Source of the DNA: Craterostigma plantagineum | Lineage: Eukaryota; Streptophyta; Magnoliopsida; Lamiales; Linderniaceae | Assembly: GCA_027422505.1 (NCBI GenBank) | Contig: JAPQWV010000684.1 | Coordinates: 124,001-188,000, forward strand | DNA length: 64,000 nt | Direction: 5' to 3' | In this document: piece by piece, positions 10,685 through 21,858 of the stretch | Layout: every line of letters begins with the position of its first letter | Position numbering within the stretch: the stretch's first letter is position 1 | Notes under the pieces: generated by a model | Seen by the model: only the letters and a program-made list of their open reading frames with translations | The model's database searches: none | What the model was told of the DNA's origin: nothing | Program-made: the position numbers and the translations under genes

Positions 10685-13161
10685 TCATGCCGCCTCCTGA
10701 ATCCTTCCTAGACGGGCAAACGTGCCAAGCACATGACTCATCAACGTCGGTACGCAAGTCCCCACGATCATCTTAAAACCTGCACCAAGTAGAAATACTA
10801 GGGGGGAAATCAGATTCCTGGACGAATAATTGTTGAAGGGAGAGAGAAAGATAAAGAGAAATAGAAAGAGCAGACTCCCTAAATCGGCCAGGCGATGTGC
10901 CACACCCGGCGCAGAGCCTGCGCTTGTAGCAGGTATTTCTGCGAGAGGGTAGAAAGCCGCCCACTTGAGTATAGATTCAATGTCCATAACAATGCACTCA
11001 GGTGGTCGACGAATCCCTTTACGCCATCGCCTATTCCGTTCCGACCAAAGGTGGTATACAAGGGAGGCAATGGCATGACGCGGCCCCATCCACGCTAAGT
11101 GTTTCCCACGCCATTTACGGGCTGCCCATCGTACTCCATTCGTCCAGTCCTTGTACGGCCATTGAAACTGCAGTTTAGTGCGTAATGATCGTAAGCATTG
11201 CCTAGAAAAAGGGCACTCAAAAAATAAATGATGTGTCGTTTCCATAGTGCCCGCGTCACATAAAAGACACGTAGTGGTTCCCGCTGCAGTTGCCACCCAT
11301 GGTTTATCTCTTGTCGCCAGTCTGTCTCTTATCGCCAGCCAGAGGATGAATTCATGCCTTGGGATGGAAATTGGGCCGCCAAACAGTGTACAGCAAGGGA
11401 CGTGTGGGCGACCCTGCCTGAGCTTCTCCCTAGCCGAATGCGTTGTGAAACGTCCATCCCCCGAAGCGATCCATATAATCTGGTCTTCCTCTTGTGGCCT
11501 GACAATGGGTAGGTGTGGCTCAATCTCCAAGAATTCTGTCGTGGTACGAGCAGGCCAATTCCAGCCATCAGCATTGATAACGGCACACGGTTTCGAATCA
11601 ATAGGAAGGCCCATAACCGTTGGTCCACGCGGGAAGTGTTCCCCCATTGGGTACTCGAACAGCCATGGGTCGGTCCAAAGGCGAATACTTGCTCCATTCC
11701 AAATACGGAACTGAATAAGAGGTCCAAGGAGATGGCGTAGTATCAGAAGTTTCTTGCAACTCCACGATGTCCTAGGTGTGGGCCGTATTGACCATAAGGA
11801 TGTATTGTGTAAACGGGTTTGGCGTATCCAATTGGCCCAGACGGAGGTTACATCTCCATTCAGAAGACACCAGAGTAGACGCATCATCAATGCCTTGTTA
11901 TCGACCTCAATTGATCGTAGCCCAAGGCCCCCTTCCTCTCTTGGTGTACATATGTCCGCCCATGCAACCTTGGCCCTCTTTCCCTTCCAAAGAAAGGCTC
12001 TAAATCGTGCCTCGATTACACGAATCACCCCCTTTGGTAGTAAGAATACCCCAGCCCAATAAGTATGAATACCGAGCAGAACAGACTTGATTAGTTGTAC
12101 CCGACCTGCATAAGAAAGGGACAGATTAGTCCAAGAACCCAGTCGTCGATCTATCTTTGCAATGAGAGGTTCGCAATCCGCAATCGTCAAGCGTGAACTA
12201 ATCAAAGGGACCCCTAAATAGCGAACTGGCAAGGAGCCCGTGGGGAATCCCATAATAGCCATTAGCACGTCTTTCATAGTTTCGGCGCGCTTCGAAATGA
12301 ACATCTCGCTCTTGTCAGGATTTGCCCTTAGACCTGATACGGCAGCAAAAAAGTCAAGACTGTCTTTAAATACGCTAACCGATGCTACATCCTCATACGA
12401 GAATAGTAGGAGGTCATCGGCGAAGGTAAGCATGAACGTAGTAGTACTTTCGCAGTGCCAATGGTAGCAAAATTTGCCACTCCGCCTGATACGCTCGCCT
12501 AAGATGCCATGCAGCACTTCCATGACCAAAGTAAAGAGGTATGGCGATATTGGATCCCCTTGCCGTAGACCACGCCTTCCATTGAAAAAACCCTCAGGCC
12601 TGCCATTAATGTTAATAGAAAAGTATGGGGTGGTCAGGCAAGCACGAACCCAATTCACGAAAGTCGGGTGGAAGTTCAGCGCCTCTAGCGTAGCCAGGAT
12701 AAAATCCCATTCAACTCGATCGTATGCTTTCGCAAGGTCAACTTTAAAGGTAACCCGTTCAGGCAGCCCCATGCTATTGTATCCATGGCAAAGCTCCTGT
12801 GCTAAAAGAATGTTATCTGATATACGCCGCCTAGGGATAAATGCCGTTTGGGTAGGATGAACAAGTTTCCCTAAGTAGCCCCTCATGCGGTTAGCGAGGA
12901 TCTTCGAGATTATCTTGTGTAGCACGTTACAACATGAAATGGGTCTAAAGTCCTTCGCCATTCTCGGGGTATTGTTCTTAGGGATCAGGGTGATGAGCGT
13001 AGAGTTTAACTCCTTCTGAAGAAAGCCCGTGCGGAAGAATTCCTGAACAGCGTGTGTGACATCCGTGCCTACGATATCCCAAGTGCGCTTGAAGAAAGCA
13101 GCAGTGAAACCATTGGGACCGGGTGATTTATTATCCCCAATTGAGTGTAAGGCCCTAACTA
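10685..13161 (-). pseudogene. LINE-3 ORF2 remnant (reverse transcriptase to C-terminus)
   Basis: An open frame of roughly 825 LINE codons. It begins within the RT at SIGDNKSPGPNGF, then AFIPRRRISDN, FKVDLAKAYDRVEWDF, GLRQGDPISPYLFTL, LTFADDLLLFS (catalytic Asp pair), YLGVPLISSRL and the zinc-binding CLLCDAGTMETTHHLFF. Near 10960 a frameshift moves the normal end (RRVWHIAW) into another frame, so the listed frame ends in an unrelated hydrophobic tail. The upstream end is LTR C, and the first ~25 codons of the open frame come from that LTR. The RT core itself is intact, which suggests a young copy. Confidence 0.85.
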
Positions 13162-15190
13162 TGTGGCGACCGTCGCTTCCTAATACTGATTTGTGGCGGA
13201 TTTTTGCAACGTAAGTCGCGGAAGACTCGTCTGACAAAAACTTGTTCTATAAAATACATTATACATAACGTCATCTACATCGTCATGAATTTACACGGGC
13301 CGTAGCCCCCAAAATATCAAAACGCTCAAAACCCTAATCGCTCCACAGGTCGCATCCATGTACAGCCCCGCCCTCAAAAGTCCGTGGAGCACCACCGTCA
13401 GCCCGCCTCAGCCTCGACGCGCATCAGCGTCGGGCTCGGTACCTACAACACGTAAAACCCTGAGCTATTTGCTCAGTAGGTGAAATATGCGTGAATGCAG
13501 CGTGCGCTCGATCCCATCCCATATACCTCACAAATGAACGCTCGACACTAATCACGACTCATCACATTCCACGACTCCCCGTGATTCTACACTATACCCT
13601 CGGGTATCCTACTCAGGTTGCTTTAGAATGGGAAGGCTTCTCAGGTCTCTTTAGAGTCGCCATTTCCCCGAGTTGAGGTTCACGTTCGATCTGCCCACTC
13701 AGGTCTCTTTAGAGTGGTACGTACTAGAACCTTTCCCTCACCTATCACTCGGTCGGCTCACTCAGGTCGCTTTAGAGTTATACGTACTAGAACGTTGGGC
13801 ATCCTACTCAGGTCTCTTTAGAGCGGCATACACCCAAACCTCTAATATCCCAACGCTCGGGCGGCCAACTCAGGTCGCTTTAGAGTGGCATGCACCCAAG
13901 CACCATCCTATCGCTCGGTCAGCCCACTCAGGTCACTTTAGAGTGGTACCTACTGGAGCCCGGGCAGCCTACTCAGGTCTCTTTAGAGCGGTATTCACCC
14001 ACCCTCTATCCGACAAACGGACCAACACCACTCGTTGACTCCCCAAACGTTACCGTTCCGTACGGTACTCAACCCCCTCGCACTGACCTGGTATGCAAGT
14101 GCATGCAGTGCAGTGCAATAGCATATGACGTGCAACATGGTTACATATGACGTGCGAAAATATTTAATACATGTCGAACACCTAATCCATGAAATTCACA
14201 TAACAAGCAGTCATGTACGTATATAAATATCACATAAGTATCATATAATTCACATAATAATACACACAAATGTTTACGCGTCGTAGGTGGATTTCACCTA
14301 CGAATCACGTACACATATATTCACATAAATGGGTTACGTGTTGTAGATGAAAGTTTCACCTACCTGTCCTCCTGCTATTATCAATTATGAAACTCGGTAG
14401 AGTCCCTAACTGTCGATCCTCTGAATAAATAAATATTATCAGTACAGTGTCAAAATTAACTAATTATATGGAAGTAAATTTCGACTATACCAATTTACAA
14501 AATGTCCTACATCATTCGATTAGTTGTCTAGATTAAGTTAGAGTTAAGACTATCTAGATTTCGCTCATTTGCTATGCTCAGACCCTAGTTTCGACTTTTA
14601 TAAATTTCGAAACCTGTTTCAGACTTTGTCTTAAATTGTAGAATATCATTTCGAGATTCATAAAGACCTCGACGATGTTTCGAGCATAATGGTGGGATTT
14701 CGAAATAAAATCTAAAGATGGATCTCGAGATTTATTTCAATATTTGAAAATGAATCTCGGCATGAGTCTAGGTATAAATCTCGAGATGAATCCTTAAGGG
14801 GACTTCGATATGATATGATTGTTAGACTTGATCTTAACATGGACTAGGATTTCGACATCCATACTACTATAGGCTGAAAGATCTCGAGTTGTATGAAAAT
14901 TAGATGTCGACATTGCATATTCAAAATAGATCTCGATAGCATTGATAAACTTCGAGATATAGCAGGGATTTCGATATGTGTCTTTAGGATTATATATTAC
15001 AGACTTCGATATTTTAACAAGATCTCGATATAACATATACCAAATAGACATCGACATTACAAGTAAAATGTCGACATGTTATATACAAATTTCAATATCA
15101 TTATTAAAGACAAATTTCGACATGATACTTGAGATAAATCTCGGGCTAATACTAAAATGTATTTCGACATGTGGTCTTGATATATATAAT
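13162..15190 (-). repeat. LTR C (Tekay-like), inserted in LINE-3
   Basis: Minus-strand LTR whose 3' end ...CGCCACA lies at 13162. Its last 70 bases match the end of LTR B at 51399 (GGCGGATTTTCGCAACGTAA, one base different). It holds an eight-copy short array (13606-13992), the CACCTAC blocks near 14290-14365, and a long tract rich in TCGACA and TCTCGAG (14590-15180). Its right end is truncated against LINE-3 ORF1, so the native TG end and any target duplication are lost. It may be a solo LTR. Confidence 0.7.
13606..13992 (-). repeat. Eight-copy short interspersed array in LTR C
   Basis: The core ACTCAGGTCNCTTTAGAGTGG recurs about eight times at intervals of 30-64 bp (near 13611, 13640, 13697, 13760, 13805, 13868, 13926 and 13970). 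Spacers share CTCGG and CACCCA words but vary in length. The array sits where Gypsy-1 has its GGGAAGATTCCTTCGGGTGA repeats and LTR B has its GGGCAGGTATAACCCTG repeats. Confidence 0.8.
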
Positions 15191-15328
15191 ACCACCTTGA
15201 ATGCGAACGATGAAGGCTTGAAAAGCAGCCACATCAAATCGATCACTGAACTCAGTGATGTTCTTTTTAAGCGAGTCATAATCCGGCAATGGTCCAAGGG
15301 CTTCCAGCTCCATTGATGACGAATCCAT
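15191..15328 (-). pseudogene. LINE-3 ORF1 N-terminal fragment
   Basis: Forty-six codons from an ATG at 15326-15328, containing LGPLPDYDSLKKNITEF and then RFDVAAFQAFIVRI. The same pattern (LGPVPDY ... RFDVAAFEALLVRV) starts LINE-7 at 63737. The 5' UTR upstream (15329-15574) is GC-rich with ATCGCC/CGGTGATGG words, like the other LINE 5' ends. ORF1 proteins of L1 elements bind the element RNA; only the beginning survives here, since LTR C cuts it. Confidence 0.65.
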
Positions 15329-15574
15329 GGCAGATCAAAGACGTAGAGAGAAGATGATGGGGGGATAAGAACAAAGGAAATTAGGCGGGATTGATTGAGG
15401 GGTCAGAGCCCTTCCATCGCCGTCTGTTCCCGGTGATGGAGGGAGGAGTATATTTGTCTCCGATCAGCAGATGGTGGCTGGTGGACGGCGTGCGGTGTTG
15501 GTGTACGGTGGGTAGGATGACGAGATGATTTTTAGGGTTTTCAAACTACTGTGTGTAAATCGCACACAGCAGAA

Positions 15575-15740
15575 GGTCTTGACATAAATCTTGAGATAAA
15601 TGTCGGGCTTGATGTCGAGATCTTACATAAATTTCGAGGTTAGCATTAACTAGATGTCGACATGGATTTCGAGATACATTATAGAATGAATCTCGACATG
15701 TTTCTTGGGATAAATCTCGAGTGGAATTTTGAAATGCTAC
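15575..15740 (-). repeat. LTR E, distal part beyond LINE-3
   Basis: It begins with the second copy of the LINE-3 target duplication and continues the TCGACA/CTCGAGA-rich tract that stops at 10315 (GAGATAAATGTCGGG, GATGTCGAGATC, TCTCGACATG). It ends at the T run of LINE-6 (15741-15748). The true 5' end of LTR E is not visible. Confidence 0.65.
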
Positions 15741-17914
15741 TTTTTTTTGGTATGTCCTGTATATAAAGTGGAAATGTATGTACAGATGAGCAGGAGAAAT
15801 ACTCCGCAAAACCAGTAACAGACTACTGGGTACCCACAAGAAAGGAAAGACCAATCAAGCAATTAACCGATGAGCCCAATAACTTCTAAACCCAACAAAC
15901 CAATAAACCAATAAACCACTAAACCAATAAACCACTAATAACCAATCCTACCAAGCCACGCGCCATATTCGGCGTATAGCCGCCCGATGAAGGTCATACT
16001 TGGCGGACGTGCCACTAATCCGCATGGTAGCCAAGGCAAGAACACAACCTACCAACCTCTGTGGGGTAGTGATGATCCCCTCCTTCCAGCGCCTGTTCCT
16101 TGCCTGCCAGACATGGTAGACGAGGGATGCTAGAATATGTCGATATGCTGCATGAAGAAGATGCTTCCCTCGCCAGCGAGCCGCCGCCCACCGAATGGCC
16201 ATATGCCAATCCCGATAAGGCATACCCATCGAGTTCGACGCCTTAGTAGACGTAGACACTGGCGTGAGAAGTGACAGTCAAAAAAGAGATGCTGAGCAGT
16301 CTCGTAGTGCAGCTCATCGCAGAGGACACACGCTGGAGTACCCGCCCTCTGAGCAATCCAAGGTTTGTCCCTAGTCGAGAGGCGATCCTGCAATCCCAAG
16401 TATAAAATAAACTCGTGCCTTGGGACCTTCAACGGCCCTCCAAACAAAACCGCCCAATCCACAGGTGGCCTCCTGGTGCGCATGGCTTCACGAGCCAAAG
16501 CCGCTGTCATAGATCCGTCCAGCGACCCCGTCCATAGTACGCCATCCTGATCCCCACGAACCATAGAAGGAAGTAGCCGGCTAATCTCAAGATATTCCAC
16601 CGCCCCCTGCCCTGGCCAATTCCACCCCTACGCATTAAGGACCACACTCAACCGTGAGTCAAGAGGCAGCCCCATCGCAATAGGGCCCCGAGGGAACCTC
16701 TCCAAAAGTGACATTGGCAGCAACCAGGGGTCCTTCCACAGCCAAATCGTGGATCCATCTCCAATACGGAACGTGATCAGAGACCTGATCAATGGCCGCA
16801 TCTGCATCAGCTTCCTCCAGCTCCAAGCATCATTCGCTGAGATCCGAAGGTCCCATAGCGATCGAGAATGCATCCGCGTCTTATATAGCCATTCGACCCA
16901 AATCGAGTCTGGTGTCCTGGTAAGAACGCTCCACAAATGCTTAAGTAATACGGCCTTGTTGTCAACAGTTATAGAGCGTAGTCCCAATCCCCCTCAGCTA
17001 CAGGTAGACACAACACCTCCCATGACACCTTAGCTGATGCGCCTCCCCACAAATATTTCCGAAAGCGCGACTCCAAGGCTCGAACAATGCCTTTAGGTAA
17101 TAAGAACATACCCGACCAGTAAGCATGAAGCGCCTGCAAGACTGACTTAACCAGCTACACTCGGCCTGCATAAGATAAGGAGCGATTGAGCCAAGATCCC
17201 AATCACTGATCGACTTTCTGCAAGACTACAGTCGTCAATCGTCAAACGAGTAGTAATGAGAGGCACACCCAAGTATCGCACCGGCAAGTGCCCCACACGA
17301 TAGCCCATGAGTTCCTGAATCTGTGCAGTCAAACCTGCAGCCGCCTCAAAAGGTACATCTCACTCTTGTCAGGATTAGGGAGCAACCCTGACAACCGTGC
17401 AAACTCCCCCAACGCCTTCTTCAGCACCCCAACCGAGATGACGTCCGCATGGCTGAAGAGCAGGAGATCATCTGCAAACGCTAGGGACACCAAGCCCATC
17501 GTCTCACACCGCCAATGAAATTTGAATCGCGGTTCCTCCGCAATGCACACCTGGAGAAGCCCATGCAAGATCTCCATTGCCAGCGTAAAGAGATAGGGAG
17601 AAATGGGGTCCCCCTGTCGTAATCCCCTCTTGCCTTGGAAAAATCCAACCACATTCCCATTCAGATTCACCGAGACCGTCGTCGTCAGGCATGCCCGGAT
17701 CCAGCCAATGTACGTCGGATGAAATCCCATGGCACCTAAGACAGACAGCAGGAACTCATTCGACCTTGTCATACGCCTTGGCAAGGTCAATCTTAAACAT
17801 AGCACGCGGAGGACGGCCCTTGGATTTGTACCCAAGGCATAGCTCCTGCGCCAATAACACGTTATCGCTGATCCGTCGCCCTGGAATAAAAGCTGATGTG
17901 TTCTGCTGAAAACG
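15741..17914 (-). mobile_element. LINE-6: divergent, heavily decayed L1-type LINE
   Basis: An eight-T run (15741-15748) is the tail. The ORF2 remnant spans about 15955-17914 in at least five frame-shifted pieces. From the 3' side these are the C-terminal HHYPTEVG-like end, a zinc-binding stretch (CVLCDELHYETAQHLFFDC), RT pieces with YLGVPLITTRL and GLRQGDPISPYLFTL, FADDLLLFSHAD, and AFIPGRRISDN at the 5' edge. Protein sequence and 3' UTR differ clearly from LINE-1 to LINE-4, and the shared 3' hairpins are absent, so this is another, probably older, subfamily. It is 5'-truncated next to the Tat element. Confidence 0.8.
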
Positions 17915-18011
17915 ACCTTGGCTTGACACCGGAGCTGTGCGCCTTCTTCGAACTGTCAACGAACGCTTTAAACCTACGACTCGAAAAACCAGAAAAACAC
18001 GTTAGAGGGGG

Positions 18012-18750
18012 CCGGTGTGGTTGCCGGCGACGCCCCTCCGATGCTTAAGTTAGTTTTTGGCTTTCAAAGGAGTAAGACAGGTACTAGGCTTAGTGAAAAA
18101 TGGTTTTTGTTTTTGTGTGCATACCTGGGAATAACCTCACCGTTACCTTTTATATTGACTCTAAACTTCGTTGCCATGACCTAGTCTTCCTCCCACCCGC
18201 GTTTTCCGCGAGCGTCGTGTGGGATCGTGGCCATTCCACTCAGTCCACGTTCTCCCTTTCTCGCTCTTTTTCTTCAACTTCCTTCTCTTATTCTGGCTTT
18301 CTCGGGTCGGGCTGGTCTTTCACCTTTTAGTTCATCTCTTACTTTATCCTTTCCTGACCTCCTTCATTAGTCTTATTCACTCTCTTGCGAGGGGCTTCGG
18401 CGTTACACTCGACAATGTGCTCTGCTCAAATACTACGAGGACGCTTGCGCCCGATTGACAACCTTTCTAAGCGAAAAAGATCGGGAGATCGCTAGATTGA
18501 AAGTGTCCTTAGCTAATTTCCGAGCTGAAGCCGAGGAACTTCGCCCAGGACCCGGCAACGAGGGGACTCGGGCGAGAGTTTCGAGGCCCGTTCGGCGAGT
18601 TTTTTCTCCTTGCATGAGTGGGGTTTCTGAGGCACGATGGCAAAAAACTCTTGGCGTTCAAGAAGCTTTCACCCCTTCTCGTATGAGGCATTCAGGAACT
18701 CCTTATGCCCGGGGACCGAGGCCGTGAATTTCTTGTGTTTTATTTTATCA
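18012..18750 (-). repeat. Tat-1 3' LTR
   Basis: On the minus strand it begins TGATAAAATAAAACACAAG (18750) and runs for about 740 bases through a TATA box to a GGAGGGGCGTCGCCGGCAAC end region. It is a direct repeat of 24963-25683. The common part stops at the G run near 18007-18011, but the U5 end of this LTR may continue to about 17930, since the other copy is truncated exactly there. Confidence 0.8.
18146..18155 (-). promoter_or_regulatory. TATA box of the Tat-1 3' LTR
   Basis: The minus strand reads ATATAAAAGG about 130 bases before the LTR end, a normal place for the LTR promoter. The same motif is at 25098-25107 in the middle LTR. Confidence 0.6.
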
Positions 18751-18978
18751 TTGCGTGTCTTTTTCCTAGCGATATTGTGGATCGGGAGAATTTGTTATTC
18801 TCTGTCATTTTCATTCTTCAGCATTCCCGGTCGTTTCTTTTCCTTGTAACGGATGGTGTTAATTTTGCTCTTTCATGCGGGTTATCTTTTGTTATTACTA
18901 AAGTCTCAATCGAGCCGTTTTCCTAGCGCCGAGGTTATTTATTAGCCCAAATTCTTTTACCTGGTATTTTGGAGAGAT

Positions 18979-19559
18979 CCTTGTTTTCGCCCAAGGTCTT
19001 GATCGAGATCTCTTCTCGATGGAGATTTTTGGTTAACCTTGTTTTCATATAAGGCCTTGATCGAGATTTCTTCTCGATGGAGAATTTTCGTTAACCTCGT
19101 TTTCGTCCGAGGCCTTGATCGAGATATCTTCTCGATGGAGAATTTTCGTTAACCTCGTTTTCATCCAAGGCCTTGATCGAGATATCTTCTCGATGGAGAA
19201 TTTTCGTTAACCTCGTTTTCGTCCGAGGCCTTGATCGAGATATCTTCTCGATGGAGAATTTTCGTTAACCTCGTTTTCGTCCGAGGCCTTGATCGAGATA
19301 TCTTCTCGATGGAGAATTTTCGTTAACCTCGTTTTCCTCCGAGGCCTTGATCGAGATATCTTCTCGATGGAGAATTTTCGTTAACCTCGTTTTCGTCCGA
19401 GGCCTTGATCGAGATATCTTCTCGATGGAGAATTTTCGTTAACCTCGTTTTCGTCCGAGGCCTTGATCGAGATATCTTCTCGATGGAGAATTTTCGTTAA
19501 CCTCGTTTTCGTCCGAGGCCTTGATCGAGATATCTTCTCGATGGAGAATTTTCGTTCAG
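18979..19559 (-). repeat. 58-bp tandem array, Tat-1 3' UTR (about 10 units)
   Basis: Unit CCTCGTTTTCGTCCGAGGCC plus TTGATCGAGATATCTTCTCG plus ATGGAGAATTTTCGTTAA, 58 bp, repeated about ten times with the middle units nearly identical and edge units diverged. Each unit holds two small inverted repeats: CCTCG/CGAGG and ATCGAGA/TCTCGAT. The array lies between integrase and 3' LTR, where Tat/Ogre elements are known to carry variable tandem repeats. 58 is not a multiple of three, so it is not a coding repeat. Confidence 0.9.
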
Positions 19560-19755
19560 CGAAATCAAACTCGTTATGTCCAAGGTCTTGACTTATTTTT
19601 GCAAAAAAATAGACAATCTTCATTTCCATAATATGTTCGAGAATGGACAACCAAATAGAATTACGTGAACCGAGAAGCAAAGCGAGTAACAGAATTATGT
19701 GAACTGAAAAGCAAAGCAAATATCGTGTAGCATAATAGGATAGGTGCTCGGTCTT

Positions 19756-20869
19756 TCAAGGATAGTATTTCCTTAAATGTCGAGCGTTGTGTGGTCTCTC
19801 CAACTTTTTCCCCTCCATATCCTCCAGATAGTAGGCGGCCTCTCCAATCTTCCGAGTCACCTTGTAAGGTCCCTCGTACTTCGGGTCGAGCTTTCCTCTT
19901 TCCCCTTTGTGTTGTATCTCCTTCATGACGAGGTCCCCTTCCTCGAACCTCTTCAGACATACCTTGCGGTTATAGGCTCGGGTAACCTTTCTTTGATATG
20001 CTGCCATCCTCAACGCAGCTTTCTCCCTTCCTTCTTCGATTAAATCGAGCTCATCTGCCCTAAGCTGGTTGTTGTCATCCGAGTACATCATTACCCTCGT
20101 GCTTCCTTGTCCTATCTCGACGGGTAGAACGGCTTCGCTCCCATATACCAGGCTAAATGGGGTTTCTCCCGTCCCGACCCGAGGAGTGGTCCTATATGAC
20201 CAGAGCACACTCTGTAGCTCGTTAAACCAGGCTCTCTTCAACCCATCCAGCCTAACCTTGAGTGCCTGTACAATAGTTCGATTCGTTACCTCTTCCTGGC
20301 CGTTGCTCTGAGGGTGAGCCACTGAGGTAAACACTTGCTCGATTCCATAATTAGTGCACCACTCCTTAAGCTTACGTCCGCTGAATTGTCTCCCGTTGTC
20401 ACTTATAAACTTCTTCGGGACGCCGAATCGGCATAATATGTTCTTCCGGAGGAAGGAGATGACTGCCGCTTCAGTGATGCGGACCAAGGCCTCAGCTTCT
20501 ACCCACTTAGAAAAGTAATCGACAGCTACCAGGAGAAACTTTCTCTGTGTAACGTTGCCCTCAAATGGCCCGACGATATCCAAACCCCATTGATCGAAAA
20601 GGACATGCCGACGTGATTGCCTTCATCATCTCCGCGGGGGCTCTTTGTAAATTCGCGTGTCTTTGGCATCTGTGACAGCCCCTCACCATCTTGATCGAGT
20701 CGGTCTTCATGGTTGGCCAGAAGAAGCCTGCCAGCATAGCCTTGTGCGATAACGCCATTCCCCCGATATGGCTTCCGCAGCTTCCTTCGTGAATGTCCAC
20801 TAAGACTTCCTTAGATTCTTCTTTAGATAAGCATCTCAGAAGAGGGCCAGCGTAGGATCTTTTGAACAA
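19756..20869 (-). pseudogene. Tat-1 integrase
   Basis: Integrase joins element cDNA to host DNA. Two overlapping frames: 20561-20869 holds the zinc-binding H-H-C-C domain (HEGSCGSHIGG ... CHRCQRH), and 19756-20583 holds the catalytic core (DIVGPFEGN; DYFSKWVEAE; FISDNGRQFSG; SVAHPQSNGQEEVTNRT) and C-terminus ending LRKYYP. The catalytic D, D and E are visible. The frame break at about 20570 is a small indel compared with Tat-2, which reads through this point in one frame from QWGLDIVG. Located after the second RNase H. Confidence 0.85.
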
Positions 20870-20883
20870 AATCCCGTCGATGA

Positions 20884-21858
20884 TTAGGAAGCGTCCTGCC
20901 TTTTTTGGATGACTCGGGCCTGTATCTTATCATCGGGAAGAACCTGTTCTTCTAGGTATCGATAGAGGTCGTATCGCGAATCCTCGGCACTTAGCTTCTC
21001 TCTTCCCTCTATCTGGTGGATTTGGGGGGCCCTTTCCACCTTCACTCCTTTCTCGGGCGGATTTAGTGTACTAGCCCAGTTGGCAATTCGATCCGCCTTT
21101 TCATTCTCTCTCCTATTAATGAGTACTAACTTGAATTCCTCAAACTTTTCCTTCATCTCTCGGCAGATCTTGGCGTATGCGGCCAGCCTTTCCTCTTTGA
21201 TGACGAAGTTTTGCTCTATTTGTTGTACTACCAACTGCGAGTCAGAATAAAGGGTTACTCGGGTTAACCCCATTCTACTGGCTGTCCTCATCCCGAGCAG
21301 CAGCGCCACATACTCGGTTTCGTTGTTGGATGCTCGGAAGTCTAACCTCACCCCCAGACTGGTTTCCTCTCCCCAAGGTGAGACGATCACCAGCCCCACG
21401 CCGTTTCCTTGCTGACAAGAGGACCCATCCACGTAGATCTTCCACATCTCTGCAGGTCCTTCGTCCACCATTTCGACGATGAAGTCTGCCAGGGCTTGGG
21501 CCTTAACGGCCACTCGAGGCCTAAACTGTATGTCGTACTCGCCGAGCTCGGTAACCCACTTGATCGACCTTCCTGATACATCCGGTCGGGTTACGATCGT
21601 TCCCAACGGGCTATTCGTTAACACCACAATCGGATGGGAGAGGAAGTACGGTCTCAGCTTTCGCGCCGTGATTACCAATGCTAGGAGCAGCCTTTCTTGA
21701 GAAGAATATCGGGCCTCTGCTCCCTTCAAGATGTGGCTAACGAAGTAGATCGGTTTCTGTATCTTGTCCTCTTCCCGAACTAGAACCGAGCTGACCGCCC
21801 GAGGAGTGGCAGAGAGATATACTGTGAGTTCCTCTGCGAGCTTGGGCTTGTTCAACAC
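20884..21858 (-). CDS. Tat-1 RNase H plus archaeal-type second RNase H
   Basis: 324 codons in one frame. The first half is the gypsy RNase H that removes the RNA template (LTVYLSATPRAVSSVLVRE, IYFVSHILKGAEARYSSQE, LRPYFLSHPIVVLTN). The second half is an extra RNase H-like domain: WKIYVDGSSCQQGNGVGLVI, then NETEYVALLLGM, LYSDSQLVVQQI and ENEKADRIANWAS supply the D-E-D-D set. This pair is diagnostic of Tat-lineage elements. It overlaps the RT frame by a few bases because of a frameshift near 21855; in an intact element it would be part of one polyprotein. Confidence 0.85.
   Translation of the reverse strand: MLNKPKLAEELTVYLSATPRAVSSVLVREEDKIQKPIYFVSHILKGAEARYSSQERLLLALVITARKLRPYFLSHPIVVLTNSPLGTIVTRPDVSGRSIKWVTELGEYDIQFRPRVAVKAQALADFIVEMVDEGPAEMWKIYVDGSSCQQGNGVGLVIVSPWGEETSLGVRLDFRASNNETEYVALLLGMRTASRMGLTRVTLYSDSQLVVQQIEQNFVIKEERLAAYAKICREMKEKFEEFKLVLINRRENEKADRIANWASTLNPPEKGVKVERAPQIHQIEGREKLSAEDSRYDLYRYLEEQVLPDDKIQARVIQKRQDAS

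Larger units (their letters stand above)
10316..15574 (-). mobile_element. LINE-3 with LTR C nested inside
   Basis: A ten-base T run at 10316-10325 is the poly(A) tail. The bases before it, GGTCTTGACATAAATC (10300-10315), recur immediately after the 5' end at 15575-15590, and the next two Ts match as well: a textbook LINE target duplication. The element therefore spans 10316-15574. It holds the 3' UTR, ORF2 from its RT region to the C-terminus (10685-13161), then LTR C (13162 to ~15190), then the start of ORF1 and the 5' UTR (15191-15574). ORF1's body and the endonuclease are missing, so LTR C arrived with, or was followed by, a deletion of the LINE middle. Confidence 0.85.

Noticed and set aside
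15181..15574. A 394-bp independent retroposon flanked by the 8-mer GGTCTTGA
   Set aside because: The right-hand 8-mer is part of a longer 18-base match to 10300-10317 at the other end of LINE-3, so the segment is the LINE-3 5' end and the left 8-mer is a family resemblance within LTR C.
18979..19559. Regular repeats with dyad symmetry resembling a CRISPR array
   Set aside because: The whole 58-bp unit is repeated with no variable spacers, no cas genes are near, and it lies in the 3' UTR of a plant Tat element.
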